Below are positions 24,323-32,115 of a DNA stretch of 64,000 nucleotides, piece after piece (within the stretch, counting starts at the first letter, position 1; each line of letters opens with the position of its first letter). Source of the DNA: Erysipelotrichaceae bacterium (GTDB lineage: Bacteria > Bacillota_I > Bacilli_A > Erysipelotrichales > Erysipelotrichaceae). The notes under the pieces are model-generated. The model saw only the letters and a list, made by a program, of their open reading frames with translations. It was not told the origin of the DNA and did no database searches. Location: the NCBI GenBank assembly GCA_017442805.1, contig JAFRZA010000002.1, positions 1-64,000 of the forward strand. Reading direction: 5' to 3'. The position numbers and the translations under genes were made by a program.

Positions 24323-26125
24323 CTAATCGCTGACGATGATGCCATAGAGAGCGTTATACCCGTACAGCATGTTGGTCAGCTGGGCTCTGGTGCCCCTGAC
24401 ATTGGGTGAGAAGGTAGTGGAACCGGTTCCGTAGTCAATGTCGTTATTGTAAGCCCAGATGATGGCCTTCTGATTGTTGGGAGTCAGATTGCTGATGTCG
24501 GTGAACGGACAGCTTAAGCCGGCGACCGACGGCTTGCCGGCCAGTTTCCAGAGCATCAGCGTCAGCTGTGTTCTGGTGATCTTGTTCTTCGGAGCGAATG
24601 TCGTGGACGAAGTGCCGTTAATGATACCCTGGTTATAGCACCAGATGACCGCCTTCTGATTGTTGGCTGAAAGACTGTCAAGATCCTTAAACGGACAGCT
24701 CAGCCCGCTGGTGGAGGGCTGACCGTACAGTTTCCACAGCATGATGCAGAACTGGGCCCGGGTACAGTTATTATAAGGTGAATAGGTCGTCGTACCTGTG
24801 CCCTTGACAATGGCGTTATTGTAGGCCCAGGCGATGGCGTAGTAATCGTCGGAATAGGTCACCACGTCCGCAAACGGGTTGAAGGTCGGTCTGACGACCA
24901 GTTTGTGGGTCATGGTACCGAGCTTGGCGGTGATCCTGATTTCCGGTTCATCGCCCATCTGCAGATTGCTCAGGGTGACATAGATCCGGCCGGTAGTAGT
25001 CAGCAGTTTCCCGTCCTTGTAAACCCTGTAGCCGTCGGGGGGATTGAGGGGCTGCCAGGTTACCGTCAGTCCTTCCGTAGACATTTCCAATGAAGCCAGC
25101 TGGAAGACTCTGGTCCATTCACCTGCCCAGTCTGAGCGGTTATCCCAGTACTCCTGCGCCAGCTGCTTCTGGCTCTTGATGACATCACCATTGGTCCAGT
25201 AGCCGGCATCAAGCGCTGAGAGACTGCTGTCCCAGTCATAGCCCCAGTTTTCGCCCAGCGTTACGCTGTTGAGGCTGTAGGTGTAGCCGAACATGTTTTC
25301 GCCGATCGGAGTCACCGTGGTGTCAATGCTGCTGATGTCCAGATTCTGCAGGCTGGTACAGCGGCAGAACATGAAGTCGGTATTCGTGACATGCGAGAAG
25401 TCCAGATTGGCCATGTACAGGTTTTCCAGCGACGTGCAGTCGTAGAACATGGCCTCCATGTTGATGACCGTACTGGTATTGGCATAGCCGAGATCGATGC
25501 TTTCCAGCGAGTAGCAGCCGTAGTACATGTTGGACATGTACCGGGTATTACTCAGGCCGTTGACCGCAAATTTCAGATTGTAGTCGCCCTGGAACATGCC
25601 GACATATTCATCCCACTGCTCGACATTGTCAAAGCCGATGATGGCGTAGACCAGATTGGGCATGTAGGAGAAATCGAGGTACGTTCTCGTTCCGACTCCC
25701 CAGATGGCTGTGGTATAGATGCCGTGAATCCGGTTTCTCACGTCGTCATCCATCTTCGAGAAACCGTTGGTGTACATGATGTAGACTATTCCCTTGTAGG
25801 TGATGTCGTAATAGTCCTTGATCTCAGCGTATTCGCCGTCAGTCAGCCCGGCAGTGTCCGCCGCGGTAATGACCAGTTCATAGAATCCTTCTCTTTCTTC
25901 AGAGTCAACGGCGATGCCGATCAGCGCCATCCCGTCGCCATCCTTCGCTCCGGATCGGCCGGCAGGATCAGCTACGCCGGCCATGACCGTTTCGCCCCAG
26001 CGGGCCGTTTTCTGAGCCTTAAGATCCGCCATCGTCGCGGCCCTTACCGGCATGGTTTCCAGATGCAGAAGCATCGTCGCCGCCGCCAGAACAACAGTCA
26101 GAAATCTTCTGATGATCCTGTTCAT
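24323..26125 (-). CDS. Secreted BspA-like protein with SLH-type repeats (copy 2)
   Basis: 600 residues with the same plan as its neighbour: signal peptide (MNRIIRRFLTVVLAAATMLL, cut near VRAA), an N-terminal domain, DUF285-type repeats (MEAMFYDCTSLENLYMANLD, DFMFCRCTSLQNLDIS), the shared SDWAGEWTRVFQL transition, a fibronectin-like segment, and three SLH-type repeats (AIAWAYNNAIVKGTGTTTYS, VIWCYNQGIINGTSSTTFA, IIWAYNNDIDYGTGSTTFS). ATG 26125 is chosen for its ATAGGAGGAATTGAG site; the in-frame codons further upstream read through the promoter. It has its own terminator, so the two copies are separate transcription units. Confidence 0.88.
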   Translation of the reverse strand: MNRIIRRFLTVVLAAATMLLHLETMPVRAATMADLKAQKTARWGETVMAGVADPAGRSGAKDGDGMALIGIAVDSEEREGFYELVITAADTAGLTDGEYAEIKDYYDITYKGIVYIMYTNGFSKMDDDVRNRIHGIYTTAIWGVGTRTYLDFSYMPNLVYAIIGFDNVEQWDEYVGMFQGDYNLKFAVNGLSNTRYMSNMYYGCYSLESIDLGYANTSTVINMEAMFYDCTSLENLYMANLDFSHVTNTDFMFCRCTSLQNLDISSIDTTVTPIGENMFGYTYSLNSVTLGENWGYDWDSSLSALDAGYWTNGDVIKSQKQLAQEYWDNRSDWAGEWTRVFQLASLEMSTEGLTVTWQPLNPPDGYRVYKDGKLLTTTGRIYVTLSNLQMGDEPEIRITAKLGTMTHKLVVRPTFNPFADVVTYSDDYYAIAWAYNNAIVKGTGTTTYSPYNNCTRAQFCIMLWKLYGQPSTSGLSCPFKDLDSLSANNQKAVIWCYNQGIINGTSSTTFAPKNKITRTQLTLMLWKLAGKPSVAGLSCPFTDISNLTPNNQKAIIWAYNNDIDYGTGSTTFSPNVRGTRAQLTNMLYGYNALYGIIVSD

Positions 26126-26191
26126 CTCAATTCCTCCTATATTGTTGTTTTTCTTTTTTCCGGGGCTGTGCCCCGTTTCTTTTCTGATCTG

Positions 26192-26200
26192 ATTATAACA
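26192..26200 (-). promoter_or_regulatory. Extended -10 promoter of SLH copy 2
   Basis: Minus-strand TGTTATAAT, about 67 bases before the ATG. Confidence 0.5.
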
Positions 26201-26218
26201 TAAAACGCCGGCAGCCAT

Positions 26219-26245
26219 AAGAAAACCGGAACGGCAGTTCCGGTA
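26219..26245 (-). terminator. Terminator of the pck-oad operon
   Basis: Minus-strand ACCGGAAC-tgcc-GTTCCGGT followed by TTTCTTATG. It lies 24 bases after the stop of the small membrane protein gene. Confidence 0.85.
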
Positions 26246-26268
26246 TCTGTCATTGAATGTCAGGGACT

Positions 26269-26415
26269 TTACGCAACATCGTCATCATCGCCGTGTGATA
26301 CCTTGTTGAGGATGACAACGGACAGGGCAATGATGCCCAGGGCAATGAAGGTGCCCAGTTCTCCCTTGAGAATGTAAGGCAGGTTTTCCACGAATTTCAT
26401 CGGATCAAAAGTCAT
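26269..26415 (-). CDS. 48-residue membrane protein at the end of the oad operon
   Basis: A small open frame on the minus strand, starting MTFDPMKFVENLPYILKGE and ending SHGDDDDVA. It has one hydrophobic helix (about residues 20-37, LGTFIALGIIALSVVILNKV) and a very acidic tail. A GGTGGG site lies nine bases before the ATG, the gap to oadB is 18 bases, and the operon terminator follows its stop, so it is well framed as a real cistron. It is not OadG, which is encoded earlier in the operon. I infer an accessory or assembly subunit of the membrane decarboxylase; homology to the small epsilon subunit of methylmalonyl-CoA decarboxylase is not evident. Confidence 0.72.
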   Translation of the reverse strand: MTFDPMKFVENLPYILKGELGTFIALGIIALSVVILNKVSHGDDDDVA

Positions 26416-26433
26416 CTTATTCTACCCACCTTT

Positions 26434-27552
26434 CTACAGGAAGAAGCTCAGCATCAGACCGCCGGCAACGACCGAGGCGATCTGGCCGGATACGTTGACG
26501 GCCATGGAATGCATCAGTAAGAAGTTCTGGTTGTCTTCCTTCAGGCCCATCTTGTGGATGATGCGTCCGGACATCGGGAAGGCCGAAATGCCGGCCGCGC
26601 CGATCATCGGATTGACCTTCTTCTTCAGAAAGAGGTTCAGCAGCTTGGCGAACATGACGCCGCCGGCCGTGTCGAAGACGAATCCGAACAGACCCAGACC
26701 GAGAATGATCAGGGTATCGGGCTTCAGAAACTGCTCAGCCTGCATCTGCGAGGCGATGGTCAGGCCCAGGATCAGGGTGATCATGTTGGCCATCGCGCCC
26801 TGAGCGGTATCGGACAGGCCTCTTAAGACACCGCATTCCTTGATCAGGTTGCCGAACATCAGGAAACCGACCAGCGATACGGAAGCCGGTGAGATGAAGC
26901 CGGAAACCAGGGTGATGATGATGGGGAACAGGATCCTGGTCAGCTTGGAAACGGACTTGGGCTCATAATCCATTCTGATCATTCTTTCCTTTCTGGTGGT
27001 CAGAAAGCGGATGACCGGGGGCTGGATGATGGGGACCAGAGCCATGTAGGAATAGGCTGCCACCATGATCGGGCTGAGATAGATGGAGTGAAGCTTCTGG
27101 GCTACGACGATGGCCGTCGGTCCGTCAGCGGCTGCGATGGTCGCGATGGAAGCGGCATCGTTGGTCGCGAAGAACATGCTGGCCAGACAGAAGGTAATGA
27201 AGATGCCGAACTGGGCGGCAGCGCCGAAGACCATCAGCGCGGGATTGGCCAGTAACGGTCCGAAGTCGCACATGGCACCGATGCCGATGAACAGCAACAA
27301 CGGGAACAGCTCGTTGGCGATGCCGGCGTCGTAGAGGGTGGACAGCGGTCCTTCCTGGAAAATGCCGGAAATGTACTGGCTTACCGCGCCTGAGAAAGGC
27401 AGGTTGACCAGAATGGCGCCGAAGCCGATCGGCAGTAACAGTGACGGTTCCATCTCCTTGACGATGGCCAGCCAGATCAGGATGCCGCCGATCACCCACA
27501 TGGTGACCTGCTGCCAGGTCAGGGCGAACAGATTTTCATATAAAAAACTCAT
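26434..27552 (-). CDS. oadB: Na+-transporting oxaloacetate decarboxylase beta subunit
   Basis: A 372-residue polytopic membrane protein of the OadB/MmdB/GcdB family, which decarboxylates carboxybiotin and couples this to Na+ export. Hallmarks are ATNDAASIATIAAADGPTA (the conserved DGPT aspartate), FDTAGGVMFAKLLNLF, and the ending HSMAVNVSGQIASVVAGG, which holds the conserved asparagine and serine of the ion path. Ten or so membrane segments are visible. Its length resembles the shorter MmdB form. ATG 27552 has GAGGAG seven bases upstream; a TTG in frame at 27567 overlaps that site. Substrate is assigned from the neighbouring oadA. Confidence 0.93.
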   Translation of the reverse strand: MSFLYENLFALTWQQVTMWVIGGILIWLAIVKEMEPSLLLPIGFGAILVNLPFSGAVSQYISGIFQEGPLSTLYDAGIANELFPLLLFIGIGAMCDFGPLLANPALMVFGAAAQFGIFITFCLASMFFATNDAASIATIAAADGPTAIVVAQKLHSIYLSPIMVAAYSYMALVPIIQPPVIRFLTTRKERMIRMDYEPKSVSKLTRILFPIIITLVSGFISPASVSLVGFLMFGNLIKECGVLRGLSDTAQGAMANMITLILGLTIASQMQAEQFLKPDTLIILGLGLFGFVFDTAGGVMFAKLLNLFLKKKVNPMIGAAGISAFPMSGRIIHKMGLKEDNQNFLLMHSMAVNVSGQIASVVAGGLMLSFFL

Positions 27553-27563
27553 AAACATTCTCC

Positions 27564-28277
27564 TCAAAAGTGGAAACTGATCTCACCGGAGGTGATGTCG
27601 GTTTCCCTATCATCAACCCGGACCCTGAGCGAACCGTCAGGATTCAGGGAAACAGCCTCAACTGTCTTTTCTGCACCATTGACCAGCGCTCTGACGCTTT
27701 TACCCTGCAGGTAATCATGCGCCTTCAGCTCAACAAGGAAATCGTGCCCTTCCCTGAGCAGGCGCAGGTTTTCCGTCAGGATCCCGTAAGCCAGACTGCG
27801 CAGCCCGGCAATGTCACTTTCCCTCCCCGTCAGTTGATAAACCGATACGGGATCGTGCCGGTAATCGCCTTCGAACCGCTTCTGATTGACGTTCAGTCCG
27901 ATGCCGATGATCAGACACTGCAGATTCGGCCGGGAAACGCCTTCCAGAAGGATCCCGCAGATCTTTCTGTCGCCGGCGTAGACATCGTTGGGCCACTTGA
28001 TCATGACCTCATCAAGGCCGATTCCGTTCAGCAGCTGAACGACGCTGTAAGCGGCCAGCAGGGAGATCAGCTGATGCCTGCTCAACAGTTCTTCATCCCT
28101 AACCAGCAGGGAGAACATCAGGCTCTCCCCCTTGGGCGAGATCCACCTCCGCCCTCTTCTTCCCCGGCCCGCCGACTGATAATCGGCAGACACGAAGGTC
28201 ATGTCCTCAAGCCGCTGCCAGTTTTCCTTCAGCCAGCTGTTGGTGGAATCAATGGTTTCAAAGTGGAAGAAGGGCAT
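27564..28277 (-). CDS. birA: Biotin-protein ligase without regulatory domain
   Basis: A 237-residue group I biotin-protein ligase that activates biotin to biotinyl-AMP and attaches it to a lysine of a carrier. The catalytic signature is SAGRGRRGRRWISPKGES, followed by MIKWPNDVYAGDRKICGILLEG and IIGIGLNVNQ. There is no N-terminal HTH, so it cannot act as a repressor of biotin genes. It lies one base after the biotin carrier gene and overlaps or abuts oadB, so the operon supplies both carrier and its modifying enzyme. This clustering is strong support for a dedicated role in loading the decarboxylase. Confidence 0.94.
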   Translation of the reverse strand: MPFFHFETIDSTNSWLKENWQRLEDMTFVSADYQSAGRGRRGRRWISPKGESLMFSLLVRDEELLSRHQLISLLAAYSVVQLLNGIGLDEVMIKWPNDVYAGDRKICGILLEGVSRPNLQCLIIGIGLNVNQKRFEGDYRHDPVSVYQLTGRESDIAGLRSLAYGILTENLRLLREGHDFLVELKAHDYLQGKSVRALVNGAEKTVEAVSLNPDGSLRVRVDDRETDITSGEISFHF

Positions 28278-28278
28278 C

Positions 28279-28617
28279 TTATTCCAGAACGATCAGGACG
28301 TCCTTGTTGCGGATGTCGCTGCCGTTTTCGACCAGGATCTCTCTGACAACGCCGTCAAAGGCAGACTGGATCTCGTTTTCAAGCTTCATGGCTTCGACGA
28401 TCATCACGGTCTGGCCCTTGCTGACGCGCTCGCCGACCTTGACTCTGATCTCCAGCACCTTGCCGGCGATGGGGGCCAGGATCTCGTTGCGTCCTTCGCT
28501 TCTGACCGGCTCAGCGGCCTTCGGAGCCGGAGCTGATACGCTGCCGCTGACTTCCTCAACGGCTTCCACTTCTACTTCGTAAACCTTTCCGTTTACCTTT
28601 ACTCGATATAACTTCAT
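28279..28617 (-). CDS. Biotin carrier subunit of oxaloacetate decarboxylase
   Basis: 112 residues. An N-terminal KLYRVKVNGKVYEVEVEAVEE segment is followed by an A/P-rich linker (about 27-45) and a biotinyl domain, with the biotinylated lysine K78 in VEAMKLEN. In many bacteria this domain is fused to OadA; here it is separate, as in glutaconyl- or methylmalonyl-CoA decarboxylases. The carrier should shuttle carboxybiotin from OadA to OadB. ATG 28617 has GAGAGG upstream; a TTG at 28623 is less likely. It overlaps the end of oadG by a few bases or abuts it. Confidence 0.94.
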   Translation of the reverse strand: MKLYRVKVNGKVYEVEVEAVEEVSGSVSAPAPKAAEPVRSEGRNEILAPIAGKVLEIRVKVGERVSKGQTVMIVEAMKLENEIQSAFDGVVREILVENGSDIRNKDVLIVLE

Positions 28618-28619
28618 AA

Positions 28620-28880
28620 TCAAACCTCTCTGACACTGACTATTCTTACGTTCTTATGACATTCATTGCGGCACTCGATGGCAGCTGCCAGGCAGGCCAC
28701 CGTAGCGTCTTCATCGCTTTCATCCAGCGGCTTTCCGCTGACTGCTCTGCTGACTTCGGCAGGCTTTTCAGCCGGCCGTTTCTTCTTAAAGGCCCTGCTG
28801 ATGAGCATGATGATCCAGAGAAGCAGAGAATAACCCGCAATGGCGAACAGGCCGGAATAACGGCTGACAATTTCCATCAT
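28620..28880 (-). CDS. oadG: OadG-type gamma subunit
   Basis: An 86-residue protein with an N-terminal membrane helix (about residues 10-28, LFAIAGYSLLLWIIMLI), a basic K/R-rich stretch, a P/A linker and a C-terminal segment DATVACLAAAIECRNECHK that matches the end of OadG/MmdD subunits, which anchor the carboxyltransferase to OadB. Two cysteines and a histidine in that tail may bind zinc, as known for OadG. AGAGGGAGA precedes tandem ATGs at 28880 and 28877. It lies 14 bases after oadA. Confidence 0.85.
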   Translation of the reverse strand: MMEIVSRYSGLFAIAGYSLLLWIIMLISRAFKKKRPAEKPAEVSRAVSGKPLDESDEDATVACLAAAIECRNECHKNVRIVSVREV

Positions 28881-28894
28881 GTTGCTCTCCCTCT

Positions 28895-30283
28895 CTAGAT
28901 GAACATCTCAAATTCATCGCTTTCGGCTGTTTCCGTCTTCTTCTCCGGCACAGCGTATTTCTTCTTCAGGAAGTCGGCGGCCACCTGTTCAAACAGGGCC
29001 AGCGACAGGACATCCTCATCGCAGCGGGCGATGTCCCGGTATTTTTCCTTCAGAGACTCGAATTCCGGCTTCAGCAGATCGGCGGGACGGCAGCTGATGA
29101 CCTCATCATCGCCGATGATCTTCTTACGGACTTCTTCATTGACCGGCGCCGGGGCCTTGCCGTAGCGGCCGTGCAGGTAGTCCTTGACTTCCCTGGCGCA
29201 CATCTTGTATCTCTCGCCGGCCAGGATGTTCAGCACCGCCTGGGTGCCGACCATCTGGGACATCGGGGTGACCAGCGGCGGATAACCCATGTCCTTGCGG
29301 ACTTTCGGGATTTCCCTCAAGACTTCTTCATATCTGTCCATGGCTCCCTGGTCGGTAAGCTGCTTGATCATGTTCGACAGCATGCCGCCCGGTACCTGAT
29401 AGGTCAGGATGTTGGGGTTGATCTGCAGGCTCTTGGGATTGAGCAGACCGTTGGCGACGTACTTGTTGACGATCTTCGTCATCACCGGCTCCGCCTGATG
29501 GATGGCGTCGAAGTTGAGCTTCGGGTCATGTTCCGTTCCCCTTAAGGCGACAGCCAGGGCCTGAGTTGAAGGCTGGGCCGTACCGTTGGATAAAGGAGAC
29601 AGCGAAGTGTCGACGATGTCGACGCCGGCTTTGATGGCGGCCATGTAGGTCATCTCGCAGACCCCGGCCGTGCAGTGGGAGTGCAGTTCCAGGGGAATGC
29701 TGATCTCCTTCTTGAGAGCGCGGACCAACTTTTCGGCGTCTTCGGGAATCAGAACGCCGGCCATGTCCTTGATGCACAGGGAGTCAGCGCCCAGCTGTTC
29801 GACTTCCCTAGCCAGACTGACGTAGTATTCGATGGTGTGGACCGGGGAAGTGGTATAGGACAGGGCGATCTGACACTCGCCGCCGTACTTCTTGGTTCCC
29901 TCCACGGCCATTCTGAGATTTCTGATGTCGTTCAGGGCATCGAAGACCCTGATGATGTCGATGCCGTTTTCGATGGCCTTTCGGCAGAACATCTCCACGA
30001 CGTCGTCGGAATAATGGCGATAGCCCAGGATGTTCTGGCCGCGGAAAAGCATCTGCAGCTTGGTCTTCTTACAGACTTCTCTGACCAGGCGCAGTCTTTC
30101 CCAGGGGTCCTCGTTCAGAAAGCGCATGCAGCTGTCAAAGGTGGCTCCGCCCCAGACTTCAATGGCGTGATAGCCGACCTCATCGAAGATCCTGGCCAGA
30201 GAGACCACTTCTTCAGTGTTCATTCTGGTCGCAAACAGCGACTGGTGACCGTCACGGACTGATGTTTCAACGATTTTTACCAT
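28895..30283 (-). CDS. oadA: Oxaloacetate decarboxylase alpha subunit (carboxyltransferase)
   Basis: A 462-residue carboxyltransferase that moves the carboxyl of oxaloacetate onto biotin, releasing pyruvate. ETSVRDGHQSLFATRM provides the metal-binding aspartate, EVWGGATFDSCMRFL is the family substrate loop, CIKDMAGVL carries the lysine that is carbamylated in relatives, and ELHSHCTAGV gives the metal histidines. The C-terminal PYC_OADA domain is present (PKVRKDMGYPPLVTPMSQMVG) but the biotinyl domain is absent, supplied by the separate carrier gene. Oxaloacetate rather than pyruvate carboxylase function follows from the lack of a biotin carboxylase and the presence of OadB/OadG. Confidence 0.95.
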   Translation of the reverse strand: MVKIVETSVRDGHQSLFATRMNTEEVVSLARIFDEVGYHAIEVWGGATFDSCMRFLNEDPWERLRLVREVCKKTKLQMLFRGQNILGYRHYSDDVVEMFCRKAIENGIDIIRVFDALNDIRNLRMAVEGTKKYGGECQIALSYTTSPVHTIEYYVSLAREVEQLGADSLCIKDMAGVLIPEDAEKLVRALKKEISIPLELHSHCTAGVCEMTYMAAIKAGVDIVDTSLSPLSNGTAQPSTQALAVALRGTEHDPKLNFDAIHQAEPVMTKIVNKYVANGLLNPKSLQINPNILTYQVPGGMLSNMIKQLTDQGAMDRYEEVLREIPKVRKDMGYPPLVTPMSQMVGTQAVLNILAGERYKMCAREVKDYLHGRYGKAPAPVNEEVRKKIIGDDEVISCRPADLLKPEFESLKEKYRDIARCDEDVLSLALFEQVAADFLKKKYAVPEKKTETAESDEFEMFI

Positions 30284-30304
30284 ATTAGATTACCTTAATA
30301 ACGA

Positions 30305-31909
30305 TTACAGCTTCGGTCCGGCTTTTACCAGAGCCCTGCCGGCTTCGTTAGTCTCATATTTGGCGAAGTTTCTGATGAACCTTCCGGCCAGATCGCGGGC
30401 CTTTTCATCCCATTCAGCCAGGTTTTCATAGGTGTCCCGCGGATCCAGGATGGAGCTGTCCACGCCTTCCAGAAGGGTCGGCACTTCGAAATAGAAGTAG
30501 GGGATCTTCTTGCTCGGGGCTTTGTTGATGGCCCCGGACAGGATGGCGTCGATGATGCCTCTGGTATCCCTGATGGAAATGCGCTTACCGGTGCCGTTCC
30601 AGCCGGTATTGACCAGATAGGCTTTGGCTCCATTCATTTCCATCTTTCTGACCAGTTCCTCAGCGTACCTGGTGGGATGCAGTTCCAGGAAAGCCTGGCC
30701 GAAGCAGGCCGAGAAGGTCGGCTGCGGTTCGGTGATTCCTCTTTCCGTACCGGCCAGCTTGGCCGTGAAGCCGGAAAGGAAGTAGTACTTGGTCTGCTCG
30801 GGAGTCAGGATCGAAATCGGCGGCAATACGCCGAAGGCGTCAGCCGACAGGAAGATGACGTTGCGGGCAGCCGGAGCGCTGGAGACGGGTCTGACGATGT
30901 TTTCAATGTGATTGATCGGGTAGGATACCCGGGTATTCTCAGTAACGCTCTTGTCGGTGAAGTCGACATGGCCTTCTTCATCAACGGTGACGTTTTCCAG
31001 TAAGGCGTCGCGTCTGATGGCGTTGTAGATGTCCGGTTCGGATTCCTTATCCAGATCGATGACCTTGGCGTAGCAGCCGCCTTCCAGGTTGAAGATGCCG
31101 TTATCGTCCCAGCCGTGCTCATCGTCGCCGATCAGTAAGCGCTTGGGATCGGTGGAAAGGGTGGTCTTGCCGGTTCCGGAAAGGCCGAAGAAGATGGCGG
31201 TATTCTCACCATTTAAATCGGTATTGGCTGAGCAGTGCATGCTGGCGATGCCCTTGAGAGGCAGATAGTAGTTCATCATCGAGAACATGCCCTTCTTCAT
31301 TTCGCCGCCATACCAGGTATTCAGGATGACCTGTTCACGGGAAGTGATGTTGAAAGCAATGCAGGTCTCGGAATGCAGGCCGAGCTCCTGATAGTTTTCA
31401 ACAGCGGCCTTGGAAGCGCCGTAGACGATGAAGTCGGGGACGAAGTTCCGCTTTTCCTCATCCGTCGGTCTGATGAACATGTTCTTGACGAAATGCGCCT
31501 GCCAGGCGACTTCGACGATGAAGCGGACCGCCATTCTGGTGTCCTTATTGGCGCCGCAGAAGGCGTCGACGACAAACAGCCGCTTGCCGCTCAGTTCATC
31601 CAGAGCCAGCTGTCTCACCTTCTGCCAGACCTCTTGGCTCATCGGATGGTTGTCATTGGGGTATTCCGGGCTGTTCCACCAAACGGTATCGCGGGAATTA
31701 TCATCCATCACGATGTACTTGTCCTTGGGCGAACGGCCGGTGTAGATGCCGGTCATGACGTTGACGGCGCCCAGTTCAGTCAGGGTGCCCTTTTCGTAAC
31801 CGGTCAGCCGCGGATCGGTTTCCTCAGCGTAAAGATAGTCATATGAGGGGTCGTAAACGACTTCTCCGACGTCTCTTATTCCATATTTTTCCAGGTCTTT
31901 GATATTCAT
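30305..31909 (-). CDS. pckA: Phosphoenolpyruvate carboxykinase (ATP)
   Basis: A 534-residue ATP-type PEP carboxykinase, interconverting oxaloacetate plus ATP with PEP, CO2 and ADP. Visible are the kinase-1a loop [16 protein letters not shown], the metal segment [18 protein letters not shown], the NEDYGG-type region [13 protein letters not shown], and [10 protein letters not shown] near the N-terminus. GAGGTGAAC precedes the ATG by four to five bases. It is the first gene of an operon that continues 21 bases later with oadA. In anaerobes the enzyme often runs toward oxaloacetate with ATP gain; coupling to the decarboxylase here is inferred. Confidence 0.96.
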   Translation of the reverse strand: MNIKDLEKYGIRDVGEVVYDPSYDYLYAEETDPRLTGYEKGTLTELGAVNVMTGIYTGRSPKDKYIVMDDNSRDTVWWNSPEYPNDNHPMSQEVWQKVRQLALDELSGKRLFVVDAFCGANKDTRMAVRFIVEVAWQAHFVKNMFIRPTDEEKRNFVPDFIVYGASKAAVENYQELGLHSETCIAFNITSREQVILNTWYGGEMKKGMFSMMNYYLPLKGIASMHCSANTDLNGENTAIFFGLSGTGKTTLSTDPKRLLIGDDEHGWDDNGIFNLEGGCYAKVIDLDKESEPDIYNAIRRDALLENVTVDEEGHVDFTDKSVTENTRVSYPINHIENIVRPVSSAPAARNVIFLSADAFGVLPPISILTPEQTKYYFLSGFTAKLAGTERGITEPQPTFSACFGQAFLELHPTRYAEELVRKMEMNGAKAYLVNTGWNGTGKRISIRDTRGIIDAILSGAINKAPSKKIPYFYFEVPTLLEGVDSSILDPRDTYENLAEWDEKARDLAGRFIRNFAKYETNEAGRALVKAGPKL

Positions 31910-31945
31910 AGAAGTTCACCTCGTAAAAAATCCAAAATCAAGGCA

Positions 31946-31974
31946 ATTTTACCACATCTCAGTTGATTAATCAG
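31946..31974 (-). promoter_or_regulatory. pck-oad promoter with palindromic operator candidate
   Basis: Minus-strand TGGTAAAAT (extended -10, TAAAAT at 31951-31946) and CTGATT (31974-31969) with a 17-base spacer. A perfect palindrome TGATTAATCA (31964-31973) overlaps the -35, a position suited to a repressor. Confidence 0.5.
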
Positions 31975-32062
31975 CACGCATACCCGAGATGTTCGTGAAA
32001 TCGGCATTATTGTTCACAATGACGACGGACAGGCCCGCAAACAGCGGCTTCAGGCATTCAAC

Positions 32063-32091
32063 TGTCATGCGGAAGACAAAGACTATATAAT
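32063..32091 (+). promoter_or_regulatory. Promoter of Gfo/Idh gene
   Basis: TGTCAT (32063-32068), 17 bases, TATAAT (32086-32091), then GGAGG before the ATG at 32116. Confidence 0.65.
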
Positions 32092-32115
32092 GTATGCAGA
32101 CAGGAGGAACTGATC

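Noticed and set aside
26192..26218. Longer start for SLH copy 2 at 26218
   Set aside because: It would run through the extended -10 promoter and lose the good ribosome site at 26125; the signal peptide begins at the later ATG.
31996..32017. TGAAATCGGCATTA and the TTCGTGAA...TTCACAA pair between pckA and the Gfo/Idh gene, looking like a CcpA cre or Rex site
   Set aside because: The cre match has at least three mismatches at conserved positions, and the Rex-like half-sites are about 13 bases apart instead of four.
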